Source: Pseudoxanthomonas mexicana (GTDB taxonomy: Bacteria; Pseudomonadota; Gammaproteobacteria; Xanthomonadales; Xanthomonadaceae). Taken from it: 42,678 nucleotides of DNA. The notes beneath the pieces were generated by a model. The model made no database searches. It was not told where the DNA came from and was given only the letters and a program-made list of their open reading frames with translations. The DNA lies in the NCBI RefSeq assembly GCF_001556105.1, contig NZ_LSIF01000104.1:7501-50178 (forward strand). The letters run 5' to 3'. Below are positions 15,465-26,229 of this stretch, in pieces (within the stretch, counting starts at the first letter, position 1; each line of letters starts with the position of its first letter). The position numbers and the translations under genes were made by a program.

Positions 15465-17354
15465 TCAGGCGAGCGGTTCGTCCGACAGATAGGTGTACCC
15501 GGTCAGGCCCGCTTCCAGCGCATCGGCCAGACGCTGCGATTCGTCCGCCGGCAGGCCGGCTTCGTCCACGCGCTGCTGGTACACCGCACGCAGGTCGTCC
15601 AGCTGGTAACCCACGTAATCGAGCATCACGTCGGTGGTGTCGCCGCGGCGTTGCTGGGTGAGCAGGTAGCCGGTGCCGGCATCGGCGCTGACTTCCACCG
15701 CATCGGTGTCGCCGAACAGGTTGTGGATGTCGCCGAGGATTTCCTGGTACGCGCCGACCAGGAAGATGCCGAGGCGATAGCTCTCGCCGGGCTTCATCGC
15801 GTGCAGCGGCATCGAGGAGTCCAACCCCTCGTTCTCGACGTAGGTCTTGACCATGCCATCCGAGTCGCAGGTCATGTCGGCGATGATGCCACGACGCGCC
15901 GGCGCCTCGTCCAGCCGTTCGATCGGCACGATCGGGAACACCTGGTCGATGGCCCACACGTCGGGGATCGATTCGAACACGCTGAAATTGACGAAGTACT
16001 TGTCGACCAGGCGCTCGTTGAGTTCGTCCAACAGGTCGCGATGGCTGCGCTCGTCGCTGCTCAGGCGTGCACGCACGGCGTGCGCGATGGCATAGAACAG
16101 GTCGTCGATGCGCGCGCGGTGCACCAGGTCGATCTGGCCCAGCGCGTACAGCGACAGGCCTTCGCTGTGGTGGTGCTGCGCTTCATGGAACAGCTCCACC
16201 GCCGGGCGCGTGTCCAGCTCGCCGTGGATCTCGCGCAGGTGGCGGATCACCGCCGGTTCGTCGTCGTGCGACGGCGGCACGCGGCCTTCCGGCGCCTGCT
16301 CGACTTCCGATACGTTGACCACCAGCACCGCGTGGTGCGCGGTCATCGCGCGGCCGCACTCGGTGACGATGCGCGGCGGCGTCAGGCCATGCTGTTCGCA
16401 GGCTTCCGCCAGCGGCTGCACGATGTTGCTGGCGTACTGGCCGATGCCGTAGTTGATCGAGCAGTAGCTGCGCGAACGCGTGCCTTCGTAGTCGATGCCC
16501 AGACCACCGCCGACGTCGACATGGCTGATGGTCGCGCCAAGCTTCGACAGCTCGACGAAGTAGCGCGTCGCCTCGCGCATGCCGTTGGCGATGTCGCGCA
16601 CGTTGCTGATCTGCGAGCCCATGTGGAAATGCAGCAGGCCCAGCGTGTCCTGCAGGCCCGCGTCGCGCAGCTGCTTCCACAGGTCCAGTACCTGGCGCGG
16701 CGACAGGCCGAACTTGGCCTTGTCGCCACCGCTGTTCTGCCACTTGCCGGCGCCCAGCGTGGCCAAGCGCATGCGCACGCCCAGGCCAGGCTTCACGCCC
16801 AGCGCGCGCGACTCTTCGATGACCAGCGCCAGTTCCGACGGCTTCTCGATGACGATGAACGTCTGCAGGCCCAGCTTGCGGCCGATCAGCGCCAGGCGGA
16901 TGTACTCGCGGTCCTTGTAGCCGTTGCAGACGATCAGCCCGCCGGGGCGCGACAGCGCCAGCACCGCCATCAGCTCGGGCTTGCTGCCGGCTTCCAGGCC
17001 AAAGCCCTCGCCCGCGTGCGACGCCAGCGTGCCAGCGACACCGCGATGCTGGTTGACCTTGATCGGATAGACCGCGGTGTAGCCGCCCTGGTAGTCCCAG
17101 TCGGCCTGTGCCTGCGCGAACGCCGCCTGCAGCTTGCCCAGGCGATCGCCGAGGATGTCGGGGAAGCGCACCAGCAGCGGCAGTTGCGCGCCCTGCGCAC
17201 GTGCGGCATCGACCACGTCGGGCAGCGGGATCAGCGGACCCTGCTCGCCCTTGGGCGACACCACGATGCGACCGGCGGCGTCCACGTCGAAATACCCTTC
17301 GGCCCAGTGCGGGACGGAGTAGGTCTTGCGGGCGTGGTCGGTGGACCAGGACAT
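15465..17354 (-). CDS. speA: Biosynthetic arginine decarboxylase
   Basis: A 629-residue PLP enzyme of the alanine-racemase-fold decarboxylase family, making agmatine from arginine at the head of polyamine synthesis. YPIKVNQ holds the PLP lysine near residue 100, followed by LEAGSKPEL; FHMGSQ, DVGGGLGIDYEG and VTECGRA line the cofactor site; MTCDSDG carries the catalytic Cys. The length is that of SpeA, much longer than ornithine decarboxylases. It is divergent from speE (spermidine synthase) across 235 bases. No agmatine-processing gene is in the window, so the route onward to putrescine is not shown here. Confidence 0.96.
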   Translation of the reverse strand: MSWSTDHARKTYSVPHWAEGYFDVDAAGRIVVSPKGEQGPLIPLPDVVDAARAQGAQLPLLVRFPDILGDRLGKLQAAFAQAQADWDYQGGYTAVYPIKVNQHRGVAGTLASHAGEGFGLEAGSKPELMAVLALSRPGGLIVCNGYKDREYIRLALIGRKLGLQTFIVIEKPSELALVIEESRALGVKPGLGVRMRLATLGAGKWQNSGGDKAKFGLSPRQVLDLWKQLRDAGLQDTLGLLHFHMGSQISNVRDIANGMREATRYFVELSKLGATISHVDVGGGLGIDYEGTRSRSYCSINYGIGQYASNIVQPLAEACEQHGLTPPRIVTECGRAMTAHHAVLVVNVSEVEQAPEGRVPPSHDDEPAVIRHLREIHGELDTRPAVELFHEAQHHHSEGLSLYALGQIDLVHRARIDDLFYAIAHAVRARLSSDERSHRDLLDELNERLVDKYFVNFSVFESIPDVWAIDQVFPIVPIERLDEAPARRGIIADMTCDSDGMVKTYVENEGLDSSMPLHAMKPGESYRLGIFLVGAYQEILGDIHNLFGDTDAVEVSADAGTGYLLTQQRRGDTTDVMLDYVGYQLDDLRAVYQQRVDEAGLPADESQRLADALEAGLTGYTYLSDEPLA

Positions 17355-17387
17355 GGCGTTTTCCAGTGCGGTGGCGAGCGAGCGCGC

Positions 17388-17393
17388 ATTCTA
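17388..17393 (-). promoter_or_regulatory. Possible -10 element of speA
   Basis: Read on the minus strand this is TAGAAT, 34 bases before the speA ATG, with no clear -35. It sits 24 bases from the oppositely directed TACAAT proposed for speE, so the two promoters would overlap. Confidence 0.35.
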
Positions 17394-17417
17394 CAGGCTG
17401 CGGTCACATGGGTTCGT

Positions 17418-17423
17418 TACAAT
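17418..17423 (+). promoter_or_regulatory. Possible -10 element of speE
   Basis: TACAAT at 17418-17423 matches a strong -10, but the -35 is not recognisable. If used, the speE leader would be about 160 bases long and would contain the palindromic repeat at 17441-17570. Confidence 0.35.
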
Positions 17424-17440
17424 GCGCCGCCTCGCTGACG

Positions 17441-17570
17441 CCCCTCTCCCGCCGGGAGAGGGGTTGGGGTGAGGGTTCGGCGACGTCCAGATCCCCCGGA
17501 CATCGCTGCACTCACCGCACCCACATCCGGCGCTGCGCGCCACCTTCTCCCGGCAGGAGGAGGAATATCA
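17441..17570. repeat. REP-like palindromic intergenic repeat
   Basis: CCCCTCTCCC at 17441-17450 and GGGAGAGGGG at 17454-17463 form a perfect 10-bp stem with a 3-base loop, followed by TTGGGGTGAGGGTTCGGCG. A degenerate second half follows (about 17515-17565: ACATCCGGCGCTGCGCGCCA, then CCTTCTCCCGGCAGGAGG). This layout is that of dispersed extragenic palindromes seen in many Gram-negative genomes including xanthomonads. It occupies the probable leader of speE. Confidence 0.6.
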
Positions 17571-17589
17571 CTCGCCCCAAGGACCTCCC

Positions 17590-18447
17590 ATGACCGCCAA
17601 CGACACCTGGTTCATCGAACACTTCTCGCACACCGGCTCGGCCATCGGCTTCCGCACCACCGGCAAGCTGGACGAGGTGCAGTCGCCGTTCCAGAAGATC
17701 GAGATCTACGACAGCACCGACTGGGGCAAGCTGATGGTGATCGACGGCGCGATGATGCTGACCACGCGCGACAACTTCTTCTACCACGAGATGATCAGCC
17801 ACCCGGTGCTGTTCACCCATGCCGCGCCCAAGCGCGTGGTGATCATTGGCGGTGGCGACTGCGGCACGCTGCGCGAGGTGCTGAAGCACCCGGGCGTGGA
17901 GAAGGCGACGCAATGCGACATCGACGAACAGGTCACGCGCATGGCGGAGAAGTATTTCCCCGAGCTGTGCGAGTCGAACAACGACCCGCGCGCCGAACTG
18001 CTGTTCGACGACGGCGTGGCCTACATGGCGAACTGCGAACCCGGCAGCGTCGATGTGGTCATCGTCGACTCGACCGACCCGGTCGGCCCGGCGGAAGGCC
18101 TGTTCAACAAGGCGTTCTTCGAGAGCTGCTACCGCGCGCTGAAGCCGGACGGCCTGCTGGTGCAGCAGTCCGAGTCGCCCCTGGCGCTGCTGGACCTGAT
18201 CAAGGACATGCGCGCCGAGATGGGCAAGGCGGGCTTCCAGTCGTTCAAGACGCTGCCGTTCCCGCAGCCGTGCTACCCGACCGGCTGGTGGAGCGTGACC
18301 ATCGCCAGCAAGGCGGCCGGCGCCGACTTCGCGTTCCGCCAGGCGGATGCGGCAGCCAAGCCGTTCGACACGCTGTACTACACCGCGCACCTGCACACCG
18401 GCGTACTGGTCGCGCCGCCGTTCGTGGCGAAGGCGCTGGGAGACTGA
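17590..18447 (+). CDS. speE: Spermidine synthase
   Basis: A 285-residue aminopropyltransferase that moves the aminopropyl group of decarboxylated SAM onto putrescine. The N-terminal beta domain (QKIEIYDSTDWGKLMVIDG) precedes FFYHEMISHPVL; the cofactor loop is IIGGGDCGTLREVLKH, followed by CDID; the catalytic region is VDSTDPVGPA and QSESP. The length is typical. SpeE needs decarboxylated SAM from SpeD, which is not in the window. A Shine-Dalgarno-like AGGA lies nine bases upstream. The gene is divergent from speA, so both polyamine steps may respond together. Confidence 0.96.
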   Translation: MTANDTWFIEHFSHTGSAIGFRTTGKLDEVQSPFQKIEIYDSTDWGKLMVIDGAMMLTTRDNFFYHEMISHPVLFTHAAPKRVVIIGGGDCGTLREVLKHPGVEKATQCDIDEQVTRMAEKYFPELCESNNDPRAELLFDDGVAYMANCEPGSVDVVIVDSTDPVGPAEGLFNKAFFESCYRALKPDGLLVQQSESPLALLDLIKDMRAEMGKAGFQSFKTLPFPQPCYPTGWWSVTIASKAAGADFAFRQADAAAKPFDTLYYTAHLHTGVLVAPPFVAKALGD

Positions 18448-18471
18448 GGCGCGGCCGACGCCTCCCAAGAG

Positions 18472-18535
18472 GAGTGTCGTCCGACACTCGTCGCCTCCCA
18501 GCGCGGGCACTAGACACCTGCCGTCATCGGCAGGT
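18472..18535. repeat. Two short hairpins downstream of speE
   Basis: GAGTGTCG (18472-18479) pairs with CGACACTC (18482-18489), and ACCTGCCG (18516-18523) pairs with CGGCAGGT (18528-18535). Neither has a T run, so they are weak terminator candidates or RNA-stabilising structures. CGCCTCCCA is also present twice around the first hairpin. Confidence 0.35.
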
Positions 18536-18575
18536 TAACCTCGTGGCGCCCGCCCTGCCTTCGCACTCCCGCGCC

Positions 18576-19121
18576 ATGACATCTTTCCCGCACTTGCTAG
18601 GTCTGTCCTTTCTCGCTGCACTCCTCTTGGGTGCAGTGTTACCCGTCTACGCCAGTGATGATAAGTACGAGGAATGCTGGAAGATCCATCTCGACAAGGT
18701 CGAAACTGGGAATGTGGTCGAAAAGGGACAGGCGGCCGACATCTCGATGTTCCAGAACCCCTTCCACTTCGTACCGCCTACACAGCTCGGTACACCGGAA
18801 ACATTCCTGTTCTGCACACTACGGCCTACGAAATCAAAGAGTACGCCGCGATCAGAAGGCGTCATTTTCCTTGGATCGCACCCGCTTCCGCTTCGCCATG
18901 TCGGCAACAGCAGCATAGGGCATGGGACACGCGCTTACTTCGGGGCTTGGAAAAGCGAGGCGGAACCCAGGGGATTCCTTGAGGTGTCGATCCACTTCGA
19001 AACGCTGGCTGCCCGCGTGATCATCTTGCGAGGACGCGTGCCTAACCGCATGGGCATGTTCGGAACCGGATCAGCTATTCCAGTTCCTGTCGAGCCGGCT
19101 CGGCAGGACGCCGCCGACTGA
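18576..19121 (+). CDS. Exported protein of unknown function, lower GC
   Basis: A 181-residue protein I do not recognise. The N-terminus is a clear signal peptide (MTSFPHLLGLSFLAALLLGA with a cleavage-like VYAS next). The mature part begins DDKYEECWKIHLDKVETG and is mixed in character with two cysteines. Base composition is close to 50% GC in the middle, well below its neighbours, and codon use is correspondingly different, which suggests acquisition or weak constraint. No good Shine-Dalgarno precedes the ATG at 18576; a GTG at 18543 is an alternative. It stands alone between speE and a convergent P-II gene. Confidence 0.6.
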   Translation: MTSFPHLLGLSFLAALLLGAVLPVYASDDKYEECWKIHLDKVETGNVVEKGQAADISMFQNPFHFVPPTQLGTPETFLFCTLRPTKSKSTPRSEGVIFLGSHPLPLRHVGNSSIGHGTRAYFGAWKSEAEPRGFLEVSIHFETLAARVIILRGRVPNRMGMFGTGSAIPVPVEPARQDAAD

Positions 19122-19185
19122 TATCCGGACACCTGCGTAGCCTGCTGGTCCACAGACCCTCTTAGATCTCACTGATCTCACTGGA

Positions 19186-21490
<2,305 letters not shown>

Positions 21491-21537
21491 AGGCGCCTGC
21501 CTCTGCTTGCACGGCCGTGACCGACTTCAGCCACAGA

Positions 21538-22005
21538 TCAGGGCGACGACCCGCATCCCGATCCTCTACACACCCTCGGCTCCTGCAGGAAATCGCGCGC
21601 TGCTTCCTTGGCCTGTTGGCGTTCGCGCACCGTGCCGCAAATCGTGGTCACCAATTTCGATCCAGTCCGTTTCTCGCGCCAACAGACTTCGCGGTCGTCC
21701 TCCGACGTCGCTACCTGGGACACGGAAGCACCGATCACTTCCAATGCATTTCTCAGATCGACTTGCTGGCGGGGATCAAGTTCATCGATATCGCTCTTTC
21801 CCTGGATCAGGCGGAACACCACACCCTGTTGCTCAGTCACCTTCCGCCGGTCTCCGGCATCTAGCTTCAACGTCCCGGCGGCCAGATCATCACGGAGACG
21901 GGTTTGTTGCTCACGTATCTCAACCAGGGATTGCGCGGCGTTTGCCGCCGGCAAAATGCCCATAGCACCAATGACGATAGCGGCTGCATACGCGCGTAGG
22001 CCCAT
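21538..22005 (-). CDS. Exported four-cysteine protein, copy A of a tandem pair
   Basis: A 155-residue protein of unknown function. MGLRAYAAAIVIGAMGILPA followed by ANAA is a signal peptide; AAGGAGA six bases before the ATG at 22005 confirms the start. The mature part is charged and helical (EIREQQTRLRDDLAAG) with a QGVV..L..G turn and a NALEVIGAS segment, and ends in a four-cysteine region: VCWRE, TICGTVRER, VCRGSGC. It is homologous to the next gene along its whole length, with the same size and matching cysteines, so it arose by tandem duplication. Probably periplasmic, with disulfides. I do not know the family's function. Confidence 0.75.
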   Translation of the reverse strand: MGLRAYAAAIVIGAMGILPAANAAQSLVEIREQQTRLRDDLAAGTLKLDAGDRRKVTEQQGVVFRLIQGKSDIDELDPRQQVDLRNALEVIGASVSQVATSEDDREVCWREKRTGSKLVTTICGTVRERQQAKEAARDFLQEPRVCRGSGCGSSP

Positions 22006-22084
22006 GACACATCTCCTTACAGATGATGGATGGTGCTGGCTTTCCTGAAACCCGAGGGTCGTACCTGCAGGATTTCGGCGAATC

Positions 22085-22109
22085 GGGACATGCCGTGCCG
22101 GCACATCCC
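22085..22109 (-). terminator. Hairpin after copy B (weak terminator candidate)
   Basis: GGGA-CA-TGCCG (22085-22095) and CGGCA-CA-TCCC (22099-22109) pair around TGC with one internal two-base mismatch, starting four bases after the copy B stop. No T run follows, so it may attenuate rather than end transcription into copy A. Confidence 0.35.
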
Positions 22110-22113
22110 GCGG

Positions 22114-22581
22114 TCAGATGCAGTTGTCCTGCCCCTTGAAGCAGCTCTGCGTACGGTTCGAAACGTCCTTCTGTGCCTGTTCGCGCGCAGCGCGGCGCTC
22201 CGCGACCGTCAGGCAGACGGTCTTGGGGCGATTGCTGCCAATGGGCTTCATCCGCTCGCACACCATCCGGTCGCCCTCTGCCTGATTGAGGATGCCCTCG
22301 ATGTTCTCCAGCGCGTTGAACGCCGCGATGCGATCGACTTCGGACAGCTCCTGCATCGATCGCCGGCCCTTGAGCAATGACGTCACCGTGCCCTGGCTTG
22401 CGAACAGGCTCTCGCGCTTCTCCTGCGTCAGATGCTTGAAACGTCCACCCGACTTGTCCACTTCAGCGCGGATGTCCTGCTGCTGCTTGAGGATGGCTTG
22501 CGCATCCATGTTCGGGTGGATGTCGTTGGCCAGGGCCATCGGCGAACCCAGCAGGGCCACTATGACGAGCATCTTGCGCAC
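22114..22581 (-). CDS. Exported four-cysteine protein, copy B of a tandem pair
   Basis: A 155-residue paralogue of the preceding entry. I start at GTG 22581, giving (M)RKMLVIVALLGSPMALAN as signal peptide, because CAGGAGAG lies five bases upstream; the ATG three codons later is spaced too far. The mature part has KQQQDIRAEVDKSG, QGTVTSLLKG, NALENIEG, then VCERM, TVCLTVAERRAARE and a CFKGQDNC end. Shared positions with copy A include QQ...R, QG.V..L..G, NALE.I, DR/DRE.VC.R, GS, T.C.TV.ER..A.E and the last two cysteines. Copy B lies 108 bases upstream of copy A and both may be one transcript. Function unknown. Confidence 0.75.
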   Translation of the reverse strand: MRKMLVIVALLGSPMALANDIHPNMDAQAILKQQQDIRAEVDKSGGRFKHLTQEKRESLFASQGTVTSLLKGRRSMQELSEVDRIAAFNALENIEGILNQAEGDRMVCERMKPIGSNRPKTVCLTVAERRAAREQAQKDVSNRTQSCFKGQDNCI

Positions 22582-22615
22582 GCGACTCTCCTGACTTTGC
22601 CTGTCCTGTTGTGAC

Positions 22616-22621
22616 ATTATC
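22616..22621 (-). promoter_or_regulatory. Possible -10 element of copy B
   Basis: On the minus strand this reads GATAAT within GGGATAATG, 34 bases before the GTG start. The sequence 17 bases upstream (ACTGGA) is a poor -35. Confidence 0.35.
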
Positions 22622-22701
22622 CCGCGACCCCTCGCGCGTCCAGTGCCGGCGGCAGCTGCGGCGCGCTCCGCATGACCGTCAACCATCCCTGCGAGGTTCC
22701 C

Positions 22702-24768
22702 GTGCGCCCCATCCAGATTGCCACCCCTGCGCTCCTCCTTTCCGCAGCCATCGCCGCGAGCTTCGCGGCCCAGGCCGCTCCCTCCGCCGCCGACCGCATC
22801 GCCGGCACCGAACTGATCGCGCGCGATGCCCTGTTCGGCAACCCCGAACGCGCCAACGTGCAGATCAGTCCCGACGGCAAGTACCTCAGCTGGGTGGCTG
22901 CCGTCGATGGCGTGCTGAACGTCTGGGTGGCGCCGGCCGGCAACCCCTCTCAGGCGAAGGCCGTCACCCAGGACAAGGCGCGCGGCATCCGCAGCTACTT
23001 CTGGTCTTACCAGCCCGACACGCTGCTGTACCTGCGCGACAGCGGTGGCGACGAGGATTTCCACCTGTATGCGGTGGACCTGAAGACCGGAAAGGCGAAG
23101 GACCTGACGCCCTTCCCGAAGACGACCGCCCAGGTCTCCGGCGTCAGCCCCACGCAACCGGGCACGATCCTCGTCGGCATGAACGACCGCGACGCGAAAT
23201 GGCACGACCTGTACAAGGTCGACCTGGTCACCGGCGCACGCACGTTGCTGGAGAAGAACGATGCGCAGATCGCCGGCTACATCGCCGATGCGGACTACGC
23301 CCTGAAGTACGCCACGCGCTCACGGCCGGATGGCGGCGCCGACGTGTTGAAGCGCGACGCCAAGGGCGGCTGGGAGAAGGTCGAGGACATCCCGTTCGAG
23401 GACGGACTGACGACCAGCCCCGGCGGCCTGACACTCGACGGCAAGACGCTGTACTTCACCGACTCGCGCGGGCGCAACACGGCGGCCCTGTTCGCGGTGG
23501 ACGTGGCCAGCGGCAAGCGCACGCTGGTGTTGGAGGACGCGCGCGCCGACGTCGGCGGCACGCTCGCCGATCCCGCCACCGGCAAGGTGCAGGCGGTGTC
23601 GGTGGACTACCTGCGCGACGAGTGGAAGGTGGTCGATCCCGCGATCCGCGCCGACCTGGAAAAGCTGGAAGCCATCGGTCCCGGCGACGTGTCGGTGAAT
23701 ACGCGTACACGCGACGACAGGACCTGGATCGTGGCGTACTCGGCGGCGGAAGCGCCGCTGGTCTACTACCGCTACGACCGACCCGCCGGCACGCTGACCA
23801 AGCTGTTCTCCGCGCGGCCGAAACTCGACGGCAAGCCGCTCGTGCCGCAGTGGCCGGTGGAGATCACCTCGCGCGACGACAAGACGCTGGTGAGCTACCT
23901 GACCCTGCCGCGCAGCGCCGATGCCAACAACGACGGCAAGGCCGATGCGCCGGTGCCGCTGGTCCTGCTGGTGCACGGCGGCCCGTGGGCACGCGACTCC
24001 TACGGTTATGGCGGCTACAACCAGTGGCTGGCCAACCGTGGCTACGCGGTGCTGTCGGTCAACTTCCGCGGCTCGACCGGCTTCGGCAAGGACTTCACCA
24101 ACGCCGGCAACGGCGAGTGGGCCGGCAAGATGCACGACGACCTGATCGACGCCGTGCAGTGGGCCGTCAAGCAGGGCGTCACGACGGAGGACAAGGTCGC
24201 CATCATGGGCGGCAGCTACGGCGGCTACGCCACGCTGGCCGGCCTGACCTTCACGCCGGATACCTTCGCCTGCGGCGTGGACATCGTCGGTCCGTCCAAC
24301 CTCAACACGCTGCTCAGCACGGTGCCGCCCTACTGGGCCAGCTTCTTCGAACAGCTCGCCAAGCGCATGGGCGACCCGCGCACCGACGCCGGCAAGGCCT
24401 GGCTGACCGAACGCTCGCCGCTGACGCGCGCCGACCAGATCAAGAAGCCGCTGCTGATCGGCCAGGGCGCGAACGACCCGCGCGTGAAGCAGGACGAGAG
24501 CGACCAGATCGTCAAGGCGATGACGGCGAAGAAGATCCCGGTGACCTACGTGCTGTTCCCCGACGAAGGCCACGGCTTCGCGCGACCGGAGAACAGCAAG
24601 GCGTTCAACGCCGTGGCCGAAGGCTTCCTCGCCCAGTGCCTGGGTGGTCGCGCCGAACAGATCGGCAACGACCTGACGGGATCCAGCATCAGCGTGCCGA
24701 CCGGTGCCGATGGTGTCCTCGGCCTGTCCGAGGCGCTGAAGCGCCATACGCAGGAAGTGAAGAAGTAA
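22702..24768 (+). CDS. Secreted S9 family prolyl oligopeptidase
   Basis: A 688-residue serine peptidase, probably periplasmic, cleaving peptides (dipeptidyl or acyl-aminoacyl type). A signal peptide is seen at IQIATPALLLSAAIAASFAA. The N-terminal beta-propeller shows repeated blades (SPDGKYLSWV, DGKTLYFTDSRGRNTAALF), and the C-terminal alpha/beta-hydrolase domain has VHGGPW, the nucleophile GGSYGGY, the Asp in GQGANDPRV and the His in DEGHGF, so the triad is complete. I start at GTG 22702, which has GCGAGG upstream and gives the better signal peptide; an ATG at 22672 is in frame. Two strong terminator arms follow it. Confidence 0.9.
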   Translation: MRPIQIATPALLLSAAIAASFAAQAAPSAADRIAGTELIARDALFGNPERANVQISPDGKYLSWVAAVDGVLNVWVAPAGNPSQAKAVTQDKARGIRSYFWSYQPDTLLYLRDSGGDEDFHLYAVDLKTGKAKDLTPFPKTTAQVSGVSPTQPGTILVGMNDRDAKWHDLYKVDLVTGARTLLEKNDAQIAGYIADADYALKYATRSRPDGGADVLKRDAKGGWEKVEDIPFEDGLTTSPGGLTLDGKTLYFTDSRGRNTAALFAVDVASGKRTLVLEDARADVGGTLADPATGKVQAVSVDYLRDEWKVVDPAIRADLEKLEAIGPGDVSVNTRTRDDRTWIVAYSAAEAPLVYYRYDRPAGTLTKLFSARPKLDGKPLVPQWPVEITSRDDKTLVSYLTLPRSADANNDGKADAPVPLVLLVHGGPWARDSYGYGGYNQWLANRGYAVLSVNFRGSTGFGKDFTNAGNGEWAGKMHDDLIDAVQWAVKQGVTTEDKVAIMGGSYGGYATLAGLTFTPDTFACGVDIVGPSNLNTLLSTVPPYWASFFEQLAKRMGDPRTDAGKAWLTERSPLTRADQIKKPLLIGQGANDPRVKQDESDQIVKAMTAKKIPVTYVLFPDEGHGFARPENSKAFNAVAEGFLAQCLGGRAEQIGNDLTGSSISVPTGADGVLGLSEALKRHTQEVKK

Positions 24769-24799
24769 GCCCGCTCCATCTTCCCGCAGTACGGAAAGA

Positions 24800-24830
24800 A
24801 GAAACGCCGGCGCACGCCGGCGTTTCTCTT
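24800..24830. terminator. Bidirectional rho-independent terminator
   Basis: AGAAACGCCGGC (24800-24811) pairs with GCCGGCGTTTCT (24816-24827) around GCAC, a 12-bp stem. T-rich sequence follows on both strands, so it can end both the S9 peptidase transcript and the convergent aceA transcript. Confidence 0.8.
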
Positions 24831-24852
24831 GATGCGTTCTTTCAATAGGCGG

Positions 24853-26187
24853 TCAGGCCGCCTTTTCCTTCTCGTAGAACTGCTCTTCCTCGGTCGAGCC
24901 CTTCAGCGCGGTGACGCTCGAGCTGCCGCCCTGGATGACGGTAGTGACGTCGTCGAAATAGCCGGCGCCCACTTCCTGCTGGTGCGACACGAAGGTATAG
25001 CCCTTGTCGCGGGCGGCGAACTCGGCTTCCTGCACCTGCTCGACGTAGTGCTTCATGCCTTCGCCGCGGGCGTAGTCGTGGGCGAACTTGAAGGTGTTGA
25101 ACCAGTTGATGTGGATGCCGGCCAGGGTGATGAACTGGTACTTGTAGCCCAGCGCCGACAGCTCGTCCTGGAAGCGGGCGATCTGTGCATCGTCCAGGTT
25201 CTTCTTCCAGTTGAAGCTGGGCGAGCAGTTGTACGACAGCAGCTTGCCCGGATGCTTGGCATGCACGGCCTGCGCGAACTCGCGGGCAAAGCCGATGTCC
25301 GGCGTGCCGGTCTCGCACCACACCAGGTCGGCGTACGGCGCGTACGCGACGCCGCGGCTGATCGCCTGCTCCAGGCCGTTCTTCACCCGGTAGAAGCCTT
25401 CCGGCGTGCGCTGGCCGGTGACGAACGGCTGATCGTTGGCGTCGAAGTCCGACGTCAGCAGGTTGGCGGCTTCGGCGTCGGTGCGCGCCAGCACGATGGT
25501 CGGCACGCCCAGCACGTCGGCGGCCAGGCGCGCGGCCTGCAGCTTCTGCACCGCTTCCTGCGTCGGCACCAGCACCTTGCCGCCCATGTGGCCGCACTTC
25601 TTCACCGCGGCCAGCTGGTCTTCGAAGTGCACGCCCGCGGCGCCGGCGATGATCATGTTCTTCATCAGCTCGTAGGCGTTCAGCACGCCGCCGAAGCCGG
25701 CCTCGCCGTCGGCGACGATCGGCAGGAAGAAGTCGATCGCGTCGGCCTCGTTCGCCTTGCCGTCGCAGAGGTTCTTCCACTGGATCTCGTCGGCGCGCTG
25801 GAAGGTGTTGTTGATGCGGCGGACCATGGTCGGCACCGAGTCGTACGCATACAGCGACTGGTCCGGGTACATGGTCTCGGACGTGTTGCCATCGGCGGCG
25901 ACCTGCCAGCCGGACAGGTAGACGGCTTCCAGGCCAGCCTTGGCCTGCTGCATCGCCTGGCCGGCGCTGATCGCACCGAACGCGTTGACGTAGCCCTTCT
26001 TCGCTTCACCGTTGACGAGCTTCCACAGCTTCTCCGCGCCGCGCTTGGCCAGGGTGTGTTCCGGCTGCAGGCTGCCGCGCAGGCGGACGACATCCGCGGC
26101 GGCGTAGTCGCGCTTCACGCCGGTCCAGCGCGGATTGCGGTCCCAGTCTTGCTGGATGGCATCGATCTGCTGTTGTTTGGTGCTCAT
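24853..26187 (-). CDS. aceA: Isocitrate lyase
   Basis: A 444-residue enzyme of the glyoxylate shunt, splitting isocitrate into glyoxylate and succinate for growth on acetate or fatty acids. The catalytic loop [10 protein letters not shown] (Cys198) is intact; the substrate-binding SGWQVAA, the Asp-containing [16 protein letters not shown] and the C-terminal [12 protein letters not shown] are also present. The length is typical of the bacterial short class. It follows aceB by 42 bases in the same direction and shares its promoter region opposite a LysR gene. Confidence 0.98.
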   Translation of the reverse strand: MSTKQQQIDAIQQDWDRNPRWTGVKRDYAAADVVRLRGSLQPEHTLAKRGAEKLWKLVNGEAKKGYVNAFGAISAGQAMQQAKAGLEAVYLSGWQVAADGNTSETMYPDQSLYAYDSVPTMVRRINNTFQRADEIQWKNLCDGKANEADAIDFFLPIVADGEAGFGGVLNAYELMKNMIIAGAAGVHFEDQLAAVKKCGHMGGKVLVPTQEAVQKLQAARLAADVLGVPTIVLARTDAEAANLLTSDFDANDQPFVTGQRTPEGFYRVKNGLEQAISRGVAYAPYADLVWCETGTPDIGFAREFAQAVHAKHPGKLLSYNCSPSFNWKKNLDDAQIARFQDELSALGYKYQFITLAGIHINWFNTFKFAHDYARGEGMKHYVEQVQEAEFAARDKGYTFVSHQQEVGAGYFDDVTTVIQGGSSSVTALKGSTEEEQFYEKEKAA

Positions 26188-26229
26188 GGCGGGCTCTCTT
26201 TCGTCGTGGGGTGTCGTGGCGGGGGCGAA

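Noticed and set aside
18472..18535. CRISPR or integron-like repeats after speE
   Set aside because: Two unrelated hairpins and a single 9-base repeat are not an array; no spacers, leader or cas gene.
22611..24848. A 745-codon frame on the same strand as the S9 peptidase but in another frame
   Set aside because: Arg/Gly-rich without motifs, while the overlapping frame has a complete catalytic triad and signal peptide.
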